From NCBI GenBank assembly GCA_965365655.1, contig CBDUCN010000341.1, positions 1 to 5,404 on the forward strand: a stretch of 5,404 nt of DNA. The letters are read 5' to 3'. This DNA is from JBFHNV01 sp965365655. GTDB taxonomy: Bacteria > Pseudomonadota > Gammaproteobacteria > HK1. The notes below the pieces were generated by a model. That model ran no database searches. It was not told the origin of the DNA and saw only the letters and a program-made list of their open reading frames with translations. Positions 1 to 4,729 of this stretch are shown piece after piece. The position numbers were made by a program, and so were the translations under genes. The first letter of the stretch is position 1; every line of letters starts with the position of its first letter.

Positions 1-627
1 GTGCTCGCGCGCCGCGAGCGCCGCGGCGACCTGCGCCATCTCCTCGTAGCCGCCGGCCAGGCTCGCCGACACGCGGTACTTGCCGGCCACGATCACGGTC
101 GGCGTGCCGCGCACGCCGTAGCGGCCCTGCATCACCTTCGACTTGCTGACCATCGTCTCCACCGCGAAGGAGTCGAAGGTCGCGTCGAACGCGCCGCCGT
201 CGACGCCGTGCGCGACGAAGAACTCGCGCAGGCTGTCCCGGGTGTCCAGCCGGCGGCCCTGCTCGTGGATCGCCTCGAACAGCGGGCGGTGGACGCGGTC
301 CAGCGCGTTCAGCAGCTTCGCGGTGTAGAACGCGCGGGCGTGAATCAGCCAGCTGTCGCGGAAGATCGCCGGCATGCGGCGGATCTCGACGTAGTCGGCC
401 TTGCGCGTCTCGTAGTCCTCCATCACCGGCAGGAAGCTGAAGCAGTGCGGGCAGCCGTACCAGAACACGTCGACGATCTCGACCTTGCCGGCCGCGACGT
501 CGGTGGGCTGCGGTGGCTGCACCAGCTCGTACTTGCCCTCCGGGTCGATGGTGTCCTGCGCGGGCAGCGCCGCGGGCAGCAGCAGCGTGGCGGCGAGAAG
601 CGCGAGGGCGGGGCGGGAGATCGTCAT
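1..627 (-). CDS. dsbA: Periplasmic thiol:disulfide oxidoreductase DsbA, 3' end cut by window edge
   Basis: DsbA donates its disulfide to newly exported proteins in the periplasm and is re-oxidised by the membrane protein DsbB. The frame runs from ATG at 627 to base 1 with no stop, giving 209 residues. Family members are about 210 residues, so only a few are missing. A Sec signal peptide covers residues 1-23 (one Arg, a Leu/Ala core, likely cleavage in ALPA|QD). The thioredoxin-fold active site FWYGCPHC ends at residues 59-62 with the classic DsbA dipeptide Pro-His between the cysteines. The cis-proline loop GVRGTPT lies at 171-177, with the helical insertion between these motifs. There are no other cysteines. 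The start is 8 bp after the cytochrome c4 stop and has only a weak GAG-type ribosome site, so translational coupling is likely. Cytochrome c maturation depends on thiol redox balance, which fits the neighbours. A DsbA-like paralogue is possible, since some relatives carry two copies side by side. Confidence 0.93.
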   Translation of the reverse strand, partial: MTISRPALALLAATLLLPAALPAQDTIDPEGKYELVQPPQPTDVAAGKVEIVDVFWYGCPHCFSFLPVMEDYETRKADYVEIRRMPAIFRDSWLIHARAFYTAKLLNALDRVHRPLFEAIHEQGRRLDTRDSLREFFVAHGVDGGAFDATFDSFAVETMVSKSKVMQGRYGVRGTPTVIVAGKYRVSASLAGGYEEMAQVAAALAAREH

Positions 628-635
628 CGGGTTGC

Positions 636-1262
636 TCACTGTGCCGCGTGCAGGCCGTTGATGTAGGACGACACCGCCTCCATCTCCGACGGCGTCATCT
701 TGAGCGCGATCTCGCGCATCATGTTCTGCGGGTCGGTCGCGCGGGTGCCGAGGCGGTAGGCCTCGAGCTGGGCCCTGGTGTACGCGGCGTGCTGCCCGGC
801 GAGGCGCGGGAATCCCGCCAGCGGGTCGCCGTTGCCGGCCGGGCCGTGGCACGACATGCAGGCCGGCACGCCGCTCGCCGGGTTGCCGCCCTGGTAGAGC
901 TGCTCGCCGGCCTCGACCAGCCCCTCCGCGGCGTAACCACCGCTCATGTTCAGCGTCGCGTAGTACGCCGCGAGGTTCTTCATGTCCTCCGGCGTCAGCG
1001 GCGCGACCATGCCGGCCATCATCGCGTTGTTGCGCGCCTTGCCTTCCTTGAACGCGTGCAGCTGGCGCTCCAGGTAGGGCGCGTGCTGGCCCGCGATCTT
1101 GGGCCACTCCGGGTTCGTGCTGTTGCCGTCCATGCCGTGACACGCGGCGCAGGTGGACGACTTCGCCTTGCCCGCGGCCGGGTCGCCGCCGTTGGCGGGC
1201 TGCGCGGAGGCCGAGCCGATGGCGGCGCAGGCGAGGAGGGAGAAGAGCAGTCGCTTGGTCAT
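636..1262 (-). CDS. Di-heme cytochrome c4
   Basis: This is a periplasmic electron carrier, probably membrane-associated, that passes electrons from the bc1 complex toward terminal oxidases (family knowledge). The 208-residue product has a Sec signal peptide at 1-20 (cleavage near ASA|QP). Two homologous cytochrome c domains follow. The first heme site is CAACH at 38-42, with Met candidates 81, 82 and 85 for the sixth ligand. The second is CMSCH at 135-139, with Met181 or Met182. Each domain carries the c4 signature: a Pro-(Lys/Arg)-(Ile/Leu)-Ala-Gly-Gln-His stretch (54-60 and 152-158), a Tyr, and a Gln-Leu helix. The mature length of about 188 fits the family (about 190). It sits 70 bp downstream of the single-heme cytochrome and 8 bp before dsbA. 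No good Shine-Dalgarno precedes the ATG, and no in-frame alternative start is visible. A 6-bp hairpin (1284-1289 with 1296-1301) lies in the upstream gap and has no U-tract. Confidence 0.95.
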   Translation of the reverse strand: MTKRLLFSLLACAAIGSASAQPANGGDPAAGKAKSSTCAACHGMDGNSTNPEWPKIAGQHAPYLERQLHAFKEGKARNNAMMAGMVAPLTPEDMKNLAAYYATLNMSGGYAAEGLVEAGEQLYQGGNPASGVPACMSCHGPAGNGDPLAGFPRLAGQHAAYTRAQLEAYRLGTRATDPQNMMREIALKMTPSEMEAVSSYINGLHAAQ

Positions 1263-1332
1263 GATGGTGCCGTCGTCGTTGCTGCGCCCGTCGCGGGGCG
1301 CGGATTCGTCGTGCCGCGGTCTGCGGTCCTCG

Positions 1333-1635
1333 TCATCGCTCCTGGGACGCGAAGTAGGCCGCCAGGTCGCGCATGTCCTCGTCGCTCAGCAGGCGCGCCT
1401 GCGGGGACATTATCGAATTATTCCGCTCCCCGCTCCTGAAGGCCTCTAGCTGGCGCACCAGGTAGGGCGCGTTCTGTCCGTCCAGCCGCGGCCAGTCGGG
1501 GTTCTTCGTGCGCCCCGCGGGACCGTGGCACGACGCGCAGGCCGCGAGCGCCTTGCGTTTGCCCCGCTCCACGTCGGCCGCGGAGGCGGCCGAGGCCGCG
1601 AGCGCGATGGAGACGGCGAGGAGGGGCTGTCGCAT
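1333..1635 (-). CDS. Single-heme class I cytochrome c (c553 / half-c4 type)
   Basis: This is a small periplasmic electron carrier of 100 residues. A Sec signal peptide spans residues 1-19 or 1-20 (Ala/Ser-rich core, cleavage near SAA|DV), leaving about 80 mature residues. The heme attachment motif CASCH is at 33-37, and Met76 in NNSIMSP is the expected sixth ligand. A C-terminal helix with LAAYFAS at 91-97 packs on the heme in this fold. Hand alignment to the first domain of the neighbouring cytochrome c4 gives about 35 identities over 64 residues from the heme cysteine onward, including NP-W-P and APYL-RQL. It therefore looks like a one-domain relative of c4. It differs from the pseudomonad cytochrome c5 type, which carries an extra Cys pair. 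It is the first gene of the leftward cytochrome-dsbA cluster. The ATG at 1635 lacks a clear Shine-Dalgarno sequence but gives a well-formed signal peptide. Confidence 0.9.
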   Translation of the reverse strand: MRQPLLAVSIALAASAASAADVERGKRKALAACASCHGPAGRTKNPDWPRLDGQNAPYLVRQLEAFRSGERNNSIMSPQARLLSDEDMRDLAAYFASQER

Positions 1636-1649
1636 TCAGGCTTCGTGGA

Positions 1650-1669
1650 GGCCGGCGCGCGTGCCGGCC
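1650..1669 (-). repeat. Perfect 7-bp inverted repeat in cytochrome leader
   Basis: GGCCGGC at 1650-1656 and GCCGGCC at 1663-1669 are perfect inverted copies around a 6-base loop. If transcription starts near 1688, the hairpin sits in the leader RNA and ends 14 bases before the cytochrome ATG at 1635, close enough to affect ribosome access. GC-rich DNA throws up such stems by chance, so a regulatory role is only inferred. Confidence 0.4.
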
Positions 1670-1694
1670 GTCGGGCAGGTCGCGCGGGACGCGT

Positions 1695-1722
1695 ATGTTA
1701 CCGTCGCACCCTCGCGGGTCAA
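1695..1722 (-). promoter_or_regulatory. Sigma-70-like promoter for the cytochrome c / dsbA cluster
   Basis: On the minus strand a -35 element TTGACC (1722-1717, 5 of 6 to consensus) is followed after 16 bases by a -10 element TAACAT (1700-1695, 4 of 6). The predicted start near 1688 gives a leader of about 53 bases before the ATG at 1635. The element lies in the 118-bp divergent gap with engB. The plus strand of the same -10 reads TATGTT but has no matching -35. Confidence 0.5.
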
Positions 1723-1753
1723 CTTCGAACGGCCCTGAGCCGTAGCCCCGACC

Positions 1754-2392
1754 GTGAGCCTGCCCTACGCCTCCCTGACCTTCCTCACCGGCGCCGCGTC
1801 GCCGCGCGGCCTGCCCGAGGACACCGGCCGCGAGGCCGCGTTCGCCGGGCGCTCCAACGCCGGCAAGTCGAGCGCGTTGAACGCGGTGGCCGGGCGCCGG
1901 GCGCTCGCCCGCACCAGCAAGTCGCCGGGGCGCACCCGCGAGATCAACTTCTTCCAGTTCGCGACCGGCCAGCGCCTCGCGGACCTGCCGGGCTACGGGT
2001 TCGCGCGCGCCCCGGCCGAGGCCCAGGCGCGCTGGGCGGCGCTGGTCGAGCGCTACCTGCGTGAGCGCCGCTCGCTGGCCGGGGTGGTGCTGCTGATGGA
2101 CGTGCGCCGCCCGCTGACCGACCTGGACCTGCAGATGGTGCGCTGGTGCGTGGACTCCGGCGTCGCGCTGCACGCGGTGCTCACGAAGGCCGACAAGCTG
2201 GGGCGGGGCGCCGCGGCGGCGGCGGCGCGCGGCGTGCGCACGGAACTCGCCCCGCTCGGCGAGCGAGCCAGCGTGCAGCTGTTCTCCGCGACCCGGGGGG
2301 ACGGCCTGGACGACCTGCGCGCCCGCCTCGACACGTGGCTGGACCCCGACGGCGAGCCGGACGCGGGCGGCTCGGGCGCGCCGGGCGCGTGA
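1754..2392 (+). CDS. engB: Ribosome-biogenesis GTP-binding protein EngB (YihA/YsxC)
   Basis: EngB is a cytoplasmic GTPase of the TrmE-Era-EngA-EngB-Septin group, essential in many bacteria, acting in late assembly of the 50S subunit. The 212-residue product has all G motifs: G1/P-loop GRSNAGKS at 32-39, the G2 threonine in PGRT (Thr61), G3 DLPGYG at 77-82, G4 TKAD at 144-147 and G5 FSAT at 177-180. The N-terminal segment with LP-DTG at 20-25, just before the P-loop, aligns with the E. coli protein and supports the GTG start. The next upstream in-frame codons reach a TGA at 1736 with no other start codon. No Shine-Dalgarno is visible before the GTG. The last dozen residues are a Gly/Ala/Pro/Asp-rich tail, as expected for the variable C-terminus. 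It is divergent from the cytochrome cluster and convergent with rpmE. In many relatives polA or a small RNA gene lies beside engB; neither is recognisable here. Confidence 0.97.
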   Translation: MSLPYASLTFLTGAASPRGLPEDTGREAAFAGRSNAGKSSALNAVAGRRALARTSKSPGRTREINFFQFATGQRLADLPGYGFARAPAEAQARWAALVERYLRERRSLAGVVLLMDVRRPLTDLDLQMVRWCVDSGVALHAVLTKADKLGRGAAAAAARGVRTELAPLGERASVQLFSATRGDGLDDLRARLDTWLDPDGEPDAGGSGAPGA

Positions 2393-2411
2393 TCGGGAAC
2401 GCTCCTGAGCC

Positions 2412-2468
2412 GGTCCCGCGAGCCGCCTGCCAGGCCCGGGGCACGGGCCCGGCAGGCCCTCCGGGACC
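2412..2468 (+). terminator. Long GC stem-loop after engB, possible terminator without U-tract
   Basis: Bases 2425-2437 pair with 2445-2457, giving 13 positions with a single A-C mismatch around a 7-base loop. A lower 7-bp stem pairs 2412-2418 with 2462-2468. It starts 20 bases after the engB stop, where a terminator is expected. No run of T follows, so it is not a canonical intrinsic terminator. It may instead stabilise the engB 3' end against exonucleases or act together with Rho. Confidence 0.45.
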
Positions 2469-2570
2469 CGCTCGATCGGTGCCACGAGGGACTTGAAAAG
2501 TTCCGCCGGACGTGTTCTCCCGACGCGGTTCATGCACAACGCCGCGGGACGACGCCGAAAAACCGAGCCA

Positions 2571-2592
2571 GGGCGACAGGTTTCTGTCACCC
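2571..2592 (-). repeat. 9-bp hairpin best paired in minus-strand RNA
   Basis: Bases 2592-2584 and 2579-2571 form a 9-bp stem with a 4-base loop when read from the minus strand, including one G-U pair. Read from the plus strand the same position is a C-A mismatch. A run of five U would follow 8 bases after the stem (2562-2558), too far for a standard terminator. It could mark a leftward transcript in this gap, but no good promoter for one was found. Confidence 0.3.
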
Positions 2593-2708
2593 GCCCGTCA
2601 CAAACAATGCAAGCTACTGAAAAGAATGAAGAAATAGGGTGCGGTCAAAAAATGACACGTTCGCGAAAACGCCAGTGCTGACGAGCGTTTCCGTCGATTC
2701 CGGGCACT

Positions 2709-2743
2709 CCGTCCACAGAGATATCCACAGTTTCTGTGGACAA
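2709..2743. promoter_or_regulatory. Cluster of DnaA-box-like 9-mers
   Basis: Three copies of TCCACAG lie within 29 bases: direct at 2712-2718 and 2724-2730, inverted at 2734-2740. As 9-mers against the DnaA consensus TTATCCACA they are ATATCCACA (2721-2729, 8 of 9), TTGTCCACA on the minus strand (2743-2735, 8 of 9) and CCGTCCACA (2709-2717, 6 of 9). The last two TCCACAG copies also make a perfect 7-bp hairpin with a TTT loop. A fourth partial match, TCATGCACA, is at 2530-2538. DnaA binding is inferred from the motif only; a simple RNA hairpin is the alternative. Confidence 0.45.
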
Positions 2744-2769
2744 AGAACCAGCCGACCAGCGGTCAACGG

Positions 2770-2814
2770 GTTAGCGCAGGGACGTGATTCCGGACGTGAC
2801 CAATCGCGGCTAAC
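2770..2814. repeat. GTTAGC/GCTAAC inverted pair enclosing GGACGTGA direct repeats
   Basis: GTTAGC at 2770-2775 is mirrored by GCTAAC at 2809-2814. Between them GGACGTGA occurs twice (2780-2787 and 2792-2799) with a 12-base period, slightly more than one helical turn. The layout resembles a protein-binding site, but no known regulator motif is recognised. Confidence 0.3.
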
Positions 2815-2846
2815 TGAGGGCTGCCGACCGGCCCTCGGGGCACGAC

Positions 2847-2873
2847 AAAAAAAACGGCGCCCGCGGGCGCCGT
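2847..2873 (-). terminator. Rho-independent terminator of rpmE
   Basis: A perfect 20-bp palindrome (2854-2873, 8-bp stem ACGGCGCC/GGCGCCGT with CGCG loop) is followed on the minus strand by eight T (2854-2847). It begins 24 bases after the rpmE stop. The plus strand has no T-run after the stem, so it works leftward only. An outer pair GCACGA/TCGTGC (2840-2845, 2875-2880) brackets the whole element. Confidence 0.93.
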
Positions 2874-2897
2874 CTCGTGCTCGGTGAGCGGGGACCT

Positions 2898-3101
2898 TCA
2901 GCCGCCGTAGCGGCGGCGGAACTTCTCCACGCGGCCGGCGGTGTCCACGATCTTCTGCTGCCCGGTATAGAACGGGTGGCACGAGGAGCACACCTCGAGG
3001 TGGATCTCCGGCTCGCCCACCGTGGAGCGTGTCTTGAAGGAGTTACCGCAGCTGCAGACCACGGTGACCTCCTTGTACTCGGGATGGATGTCAGCCTTCA
3101 T
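2898..3101 (-). CDS. rpmE: Large-subunit ribosomal protein L31 (bL31), zinc-binding type
   Basis: bL31 sits on the central protuberance of the 50S subunit and forms part of the B1b bridge to the small subunit. The product is 67 residues, close to the E. coli protein (70). It opens with MKADIHP-Y and has the conserved HPFYTG segment at 42-47. Cys16, Cys18, Cys38 and Cys41 form the zinc site of the C+ form. Many bacteria replace this form with a zinc-free paralogue under zinc starvation, but no such paralogue or Zur-like site is seen here. The start is fixed by homology and by a good GAGGA ribosome site. The same frame stays open for hundreds of codons upstream across ubiD, but that is a base-composition artefact. 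The gene has its own promoter and terminator, so it probably forms a single-gene unit 89 bp after ubiD. E. coli bL31 is reported to repress its own mRNA, and a leader palindrome here may be relevant. Confidence 0.98.
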   Translation of the reverse strand: MKADIHPEYKEVTVVCSCGNSFKTRSTVGEPEIHLEVCSSCHPFYTGQQKIVDTAGRVEKFRRRYGG

Positions 3102-3109
3102 CGTTCGTG

Positions 3110-3114
3110 TCCTC
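3110..3114 (-). promoter_or_regulatory. Shine-Dalgarno sequence of rpmE
   Basis: GAGGA on the minus strand lies 8 bases before the ATG at 3101 and decides the start. The perfect palindrome GGCCCCGGGGCC (3115-3126) directly abuts it upstream and could fold in the leader RNA or serve as a landing site for control of ribosome access. Confidence 0.8.
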
Positions 3115-3143
3115 GGCCCCGGGGCCGCAGGGAAAGGCGCGGG

Positions 3144-3172
3144 AGTATAGAAGCACGGACCGGGCTTTCCAA
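3144..3172 (-). promoter_or_regulatory. Sigma-70-like promoter of rpmE
   Basis: On the minus strand a -35 TTGGAA (3172-3167, 4 of 6) and a -10 TATACT (3149-3144, 5 of 6) are separated by exactly 17 bases. The predicted start near 3137 gives a leader of about 36 bases. A short GGCGC/GCGCC stem (3173-3187) lies between the ubiD stop and the -35. It has no U-tract, so some ubiD transcripts may read through. Confidence 0.7.
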
Positions 3173-3190
3173 GGCGCGCGTTGCGCCGCG

Positions 3191-4666
3191 CTACAGGCCC
3201 AGCTCGCCCCACAGCGCGTCGACGCGCGCCTTGACCTCGTCCGGCATCGCGATCGGCCGCCCCCACTCGCGGCGGGTCTCGCCGGGAAGCTTGTTCGTCG
3301 CGTCGATACCCATCTTCGAGCCGAGGCCCGGCTCCGGCGACGCGAAGTCCAGGTAGTCGATCGGGGTGTTCTCGACCAGCAGCGTGTCGCGCGCCGGGTC
3401 CACCCGCGTGCTGAGCGCCCAGATCACGTCCTTCCAGTCGCGCGCGTTCACGTCGTCGTCGGTCACGATCACGAACTTCGTGTACATGAATTGCCGCAGG
3501 AACGACCACACCCCCATCATCACGCGCTTCGCGTGGCCCGGGTACGCCTTGCGCATCGTGACGATCGCGACCCGGTACGAGCAGCCCTCGGGCGGCAGGT
3601 AGAAGTCCGCGATCTCCGGGTACTGCTTCTGCAGGATCGGCACGAACACCTCGTTCAGCGCGACGCCGAGGATCGCCGGCTCGTCCGGTGGCCGGCCGGT
3701 GTAGGTGCTGTGGTAGATGGGGTGCTCGCGGTGCGTGATGCGGGTGACCGTGAACACCGGGAAGCGCTCGACCTCGTTGTAGTAGCCGGTGTGGTCGCCG
3801 AACGGCCCCTCCGGCGCCTCCTCGCCGGGCCGGATGTGGCCCTCGAGCACGATCTCGGCGCTGGCCGGCACCTTCAGCGCGCCGTTCGCGCACTCCACGA
3901 GCTCCGTGCGCGCGCCGCGCAGCAGCCCCGCGAACGCGTACTCCGACAGCGTGTCCGGCACCGGCGTCACCGCCGCGAGCGTGGTCGCCGGATCCGCGCC
4001 CAGCGTGACCGCGACCGGGAACGGCTCGCCGGGGCGCTCGGCGCACCAGTCGCGGTAGTCCAGCGCGCCGCCGCGGTGCGCGAGCCAGCGCATGATCACG
4101 CGGTTGCGGTCGATCACCTGCTGGCGGTAGATGCCGAGGTTCTGCCGCTCCTTGCCCGGGCCGCGGGTCGTGACCAGGCCCCAGGTGATCAGCGGGCCGG
4201 CGTCGCCGGGCCAGCAGGTCTGCACCGGAAGCTTCGCGAGGTCCACGTCGCGGCCGTCGATCACGACCTCGCGGCACGGCGCGGAGCGCACCGTCTTCGG
4301 CGCCATGTCCAGAACCTTCTTGAACACCGGCAGCGTGCGCCACGCGTCGCCGAGGCCCTTCGGCGGATCCGGCTCCTTCAGGAACGCGAGCAGCCTGCCG
4401 ACCTCGCGCAGCGCGTCGACCGACTCCTCGCCCATGCCCAGCGCGACGCGCTCGGGCGTGCCGAACAGGTTGCCCAGCACCGGCATCGAGTGTCCCTTCG
4501 GGTTCTCGAACAGCAGCGCCGGGCCCTGGCTGCGCAGCACGCGATCGCAGATCTCCGTCATCTCGAGCTTCGGATCGACCTCGGCGCGGACGCGCTTCAG
4601 ATCGCCGCGCTCCTCGAGCAGGCGGATGAAGTCGCGCAGATCGCGGTACTTGGGTGTGGCGGCCAT
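3191..4666 (-). CDS. ubiD: 4-hydroxy-3-polyprenylbenzoate decarboxylase UbiD
   Basis: UbiD removes the carboxyl group of 3-polyprenyl-4-hydroxybenzoate in ubiquinone biosynthesis, using prenylated FMN supplied by UbiX and a divalent metal. The 491-residue product matches E. coli UbiD (497) along its whole length as I recall it, including LRDF near the N-terminus, LLFENPKG (51-58), TCWP-DA-PLITWG (150-163), RQNLGIYRQQ (174-183), RGGALDY (198-204), EGPFGDHTGYY (286-296) and the C-terminal NTPIDYLDFAS. By constant offset from the E. coli numbering, Asn176 and Glu242 should bind the metal, 179-181, 193-195 and 198-199 the cofactor, and Asp291 should be the catalytic acid. All are intact. ATG at 4666 is chosen because YRDLRDF then falls at the usual distance and GAGGA precedes it. 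The GTG at 4705 would add 13 unconserved residues. It lies 63 bp downstream of xthA on the same strand, so co-transcription is possible. Confidence 0.98.
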   Translation of the reverse strand: MAATPKYRDLRDFIRLLEERGDLKRVRAEVDPKLEMTEICDRVLRSQGPALLFENPKGHSMPVLGNLFGTPERVALGMGEESVDALREVGRLLAFLKEPDPPKGLGDAWRTLPVFKKVLDMAPKTVRSAPCREVVIDGRDVDLAKLPVQTCWPGDAGPLITWGLVTTRGPGKERQNLGIYRQQVIDRNRVIMRWLAHRGGALDYRDWCAERPGEPFPVAVTLGADPATTLAAVTPVPDTLSEYAFAGLLRGARTELVECANGALKVPASAEIVLEGHIRPGEEAPEGPFGDHTGYYNEVERFPVFTVTRITHREHPIYHSTYTGRPPDEPAILGVALNEVFVPILQKQYPEIADFYLPPEGCSYRVAIVTMRKAYPGHAKRVMMGVWSFLRQFMYTKFVIVTDDDVNARDWKDVIWALSTRVDPARDTLLVENTPIDYLDFASPEPGLGSKMGIDATNKLPGETRREWGRPIAMPDEVKARVDALWGELGL

Positions 4667-4669
4667 CTG

Positions 4670-4674
4670 TCCTC
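4670..4674 (-). promoter_or_regulatory. Shine-Dalgarno sequence of ubiD
   Basis: GAGGA on the minus strand sits 3 bases before the ATG at 4666. The spacing is short but the match is strong. It supports this ATG over the upstream in-frame GTG at 4705, which falls inside a stable hairpin. Confidence 0.6.
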
Positions 4675-4692
4675 GCTGTCTCGCTGCGTGGG

Positions 4693-4712
4693 GCGCGCGG
4701 CGCACCGCGCGC
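4693..4712 (-). repeat. 8-bp GC hairpin between xthA and ubiD
   Basis: GCGCGCGG (4693-4700) and CCGCGCGC (4705-4712) are perfect inverted copies around a CGCA loop. No U-tract follows on either strand, so it is not a standard terminator. In a shared transcript it would separate the two reading frames and could stabilise one end. Alternating GC sequence of this kind also arises by chance. Confidence 0.35.
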
Positions 4713-4729
4713 GACGTGCGCGCGGCCGG

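Larger units (their letters stand above)
2393..2897. other. 505-bp intergenic region between convergent engB and rpmE
   Basis: No frame here looks like a gene: the open frames are short, have no recognisable motif or ribosome site, and one runs through the rpmE terminator. In order the region holds a long GC stem-loop (2412-2468), a hairpin best paired on the minus strand (2571-2592), an AT-rich island (2601-2640, 14 G/C of 40), a short GTCA/TGAC inverted repeat around A5 (2644-2656), DnaA-box-like 9-mers (2709-2743), an 8-bp direct repeat GGACGTGA at 2780 and 2792 inside a GTTAGC/GCTAAC pair (2770-2814), a GAGGGC/GCCCTC stem (2816-2836), and the rpmE terminator. The composition of its middle differs sharply from the flanking genes. 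Confidence 0.7.

Noticed and set aside
513..1439. 308-codon plus-strand frame opposite cytochrome c4
   Set aside because: It is antisense to a clear di-heme cytochrome, with shadow-frame composition and no motif.
1418..2590. 390-codon minus-strand frame across the cytochrome and engB
   Set aside because: It overlaps both real genes, has low-complexity Arg/Ala/Gly composition and no recognisable domain.
2493..2681. 62-codon plus-strand frame in the same gap
   Set aside because: It has no Shine-Dalgarno and no motif, is overlapped by repeats, and crosses the AT-rich island with no codon bias like the neighbours.
2393..2850. Spot 42-like small RNA identified by sequence
   Set aside because: I searched by eye for the conserved Spot 42 segments and a GC stem followed by a U-run, and found neither apart from the rpmE terminator. 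Only position supports an RNA here.
2639..2887. 82-codon plus-strand frame in the engB-rpmE gap
   Set aside because: It starts at GTG without a ribosome site and runs through the rpmE terminator, with no recognisable motif.
2393..2897. Full chromosomal origin oriC
   Set aside because: dnaA, dnaN, rpmH and mnmG are not in the window, only three or four imperfect boxes are present, and flanking genes converge. A smaller DnaA-binding cluster is the most that can be argued.
4667..4705. Upstream GTG start for ubiD
   Set aside because: It adds 13 residues unlike known UbiD proteins and lies inside a stable hairpin. The ATG at 4666 has a Shine-Dalgarno and fits homologues.
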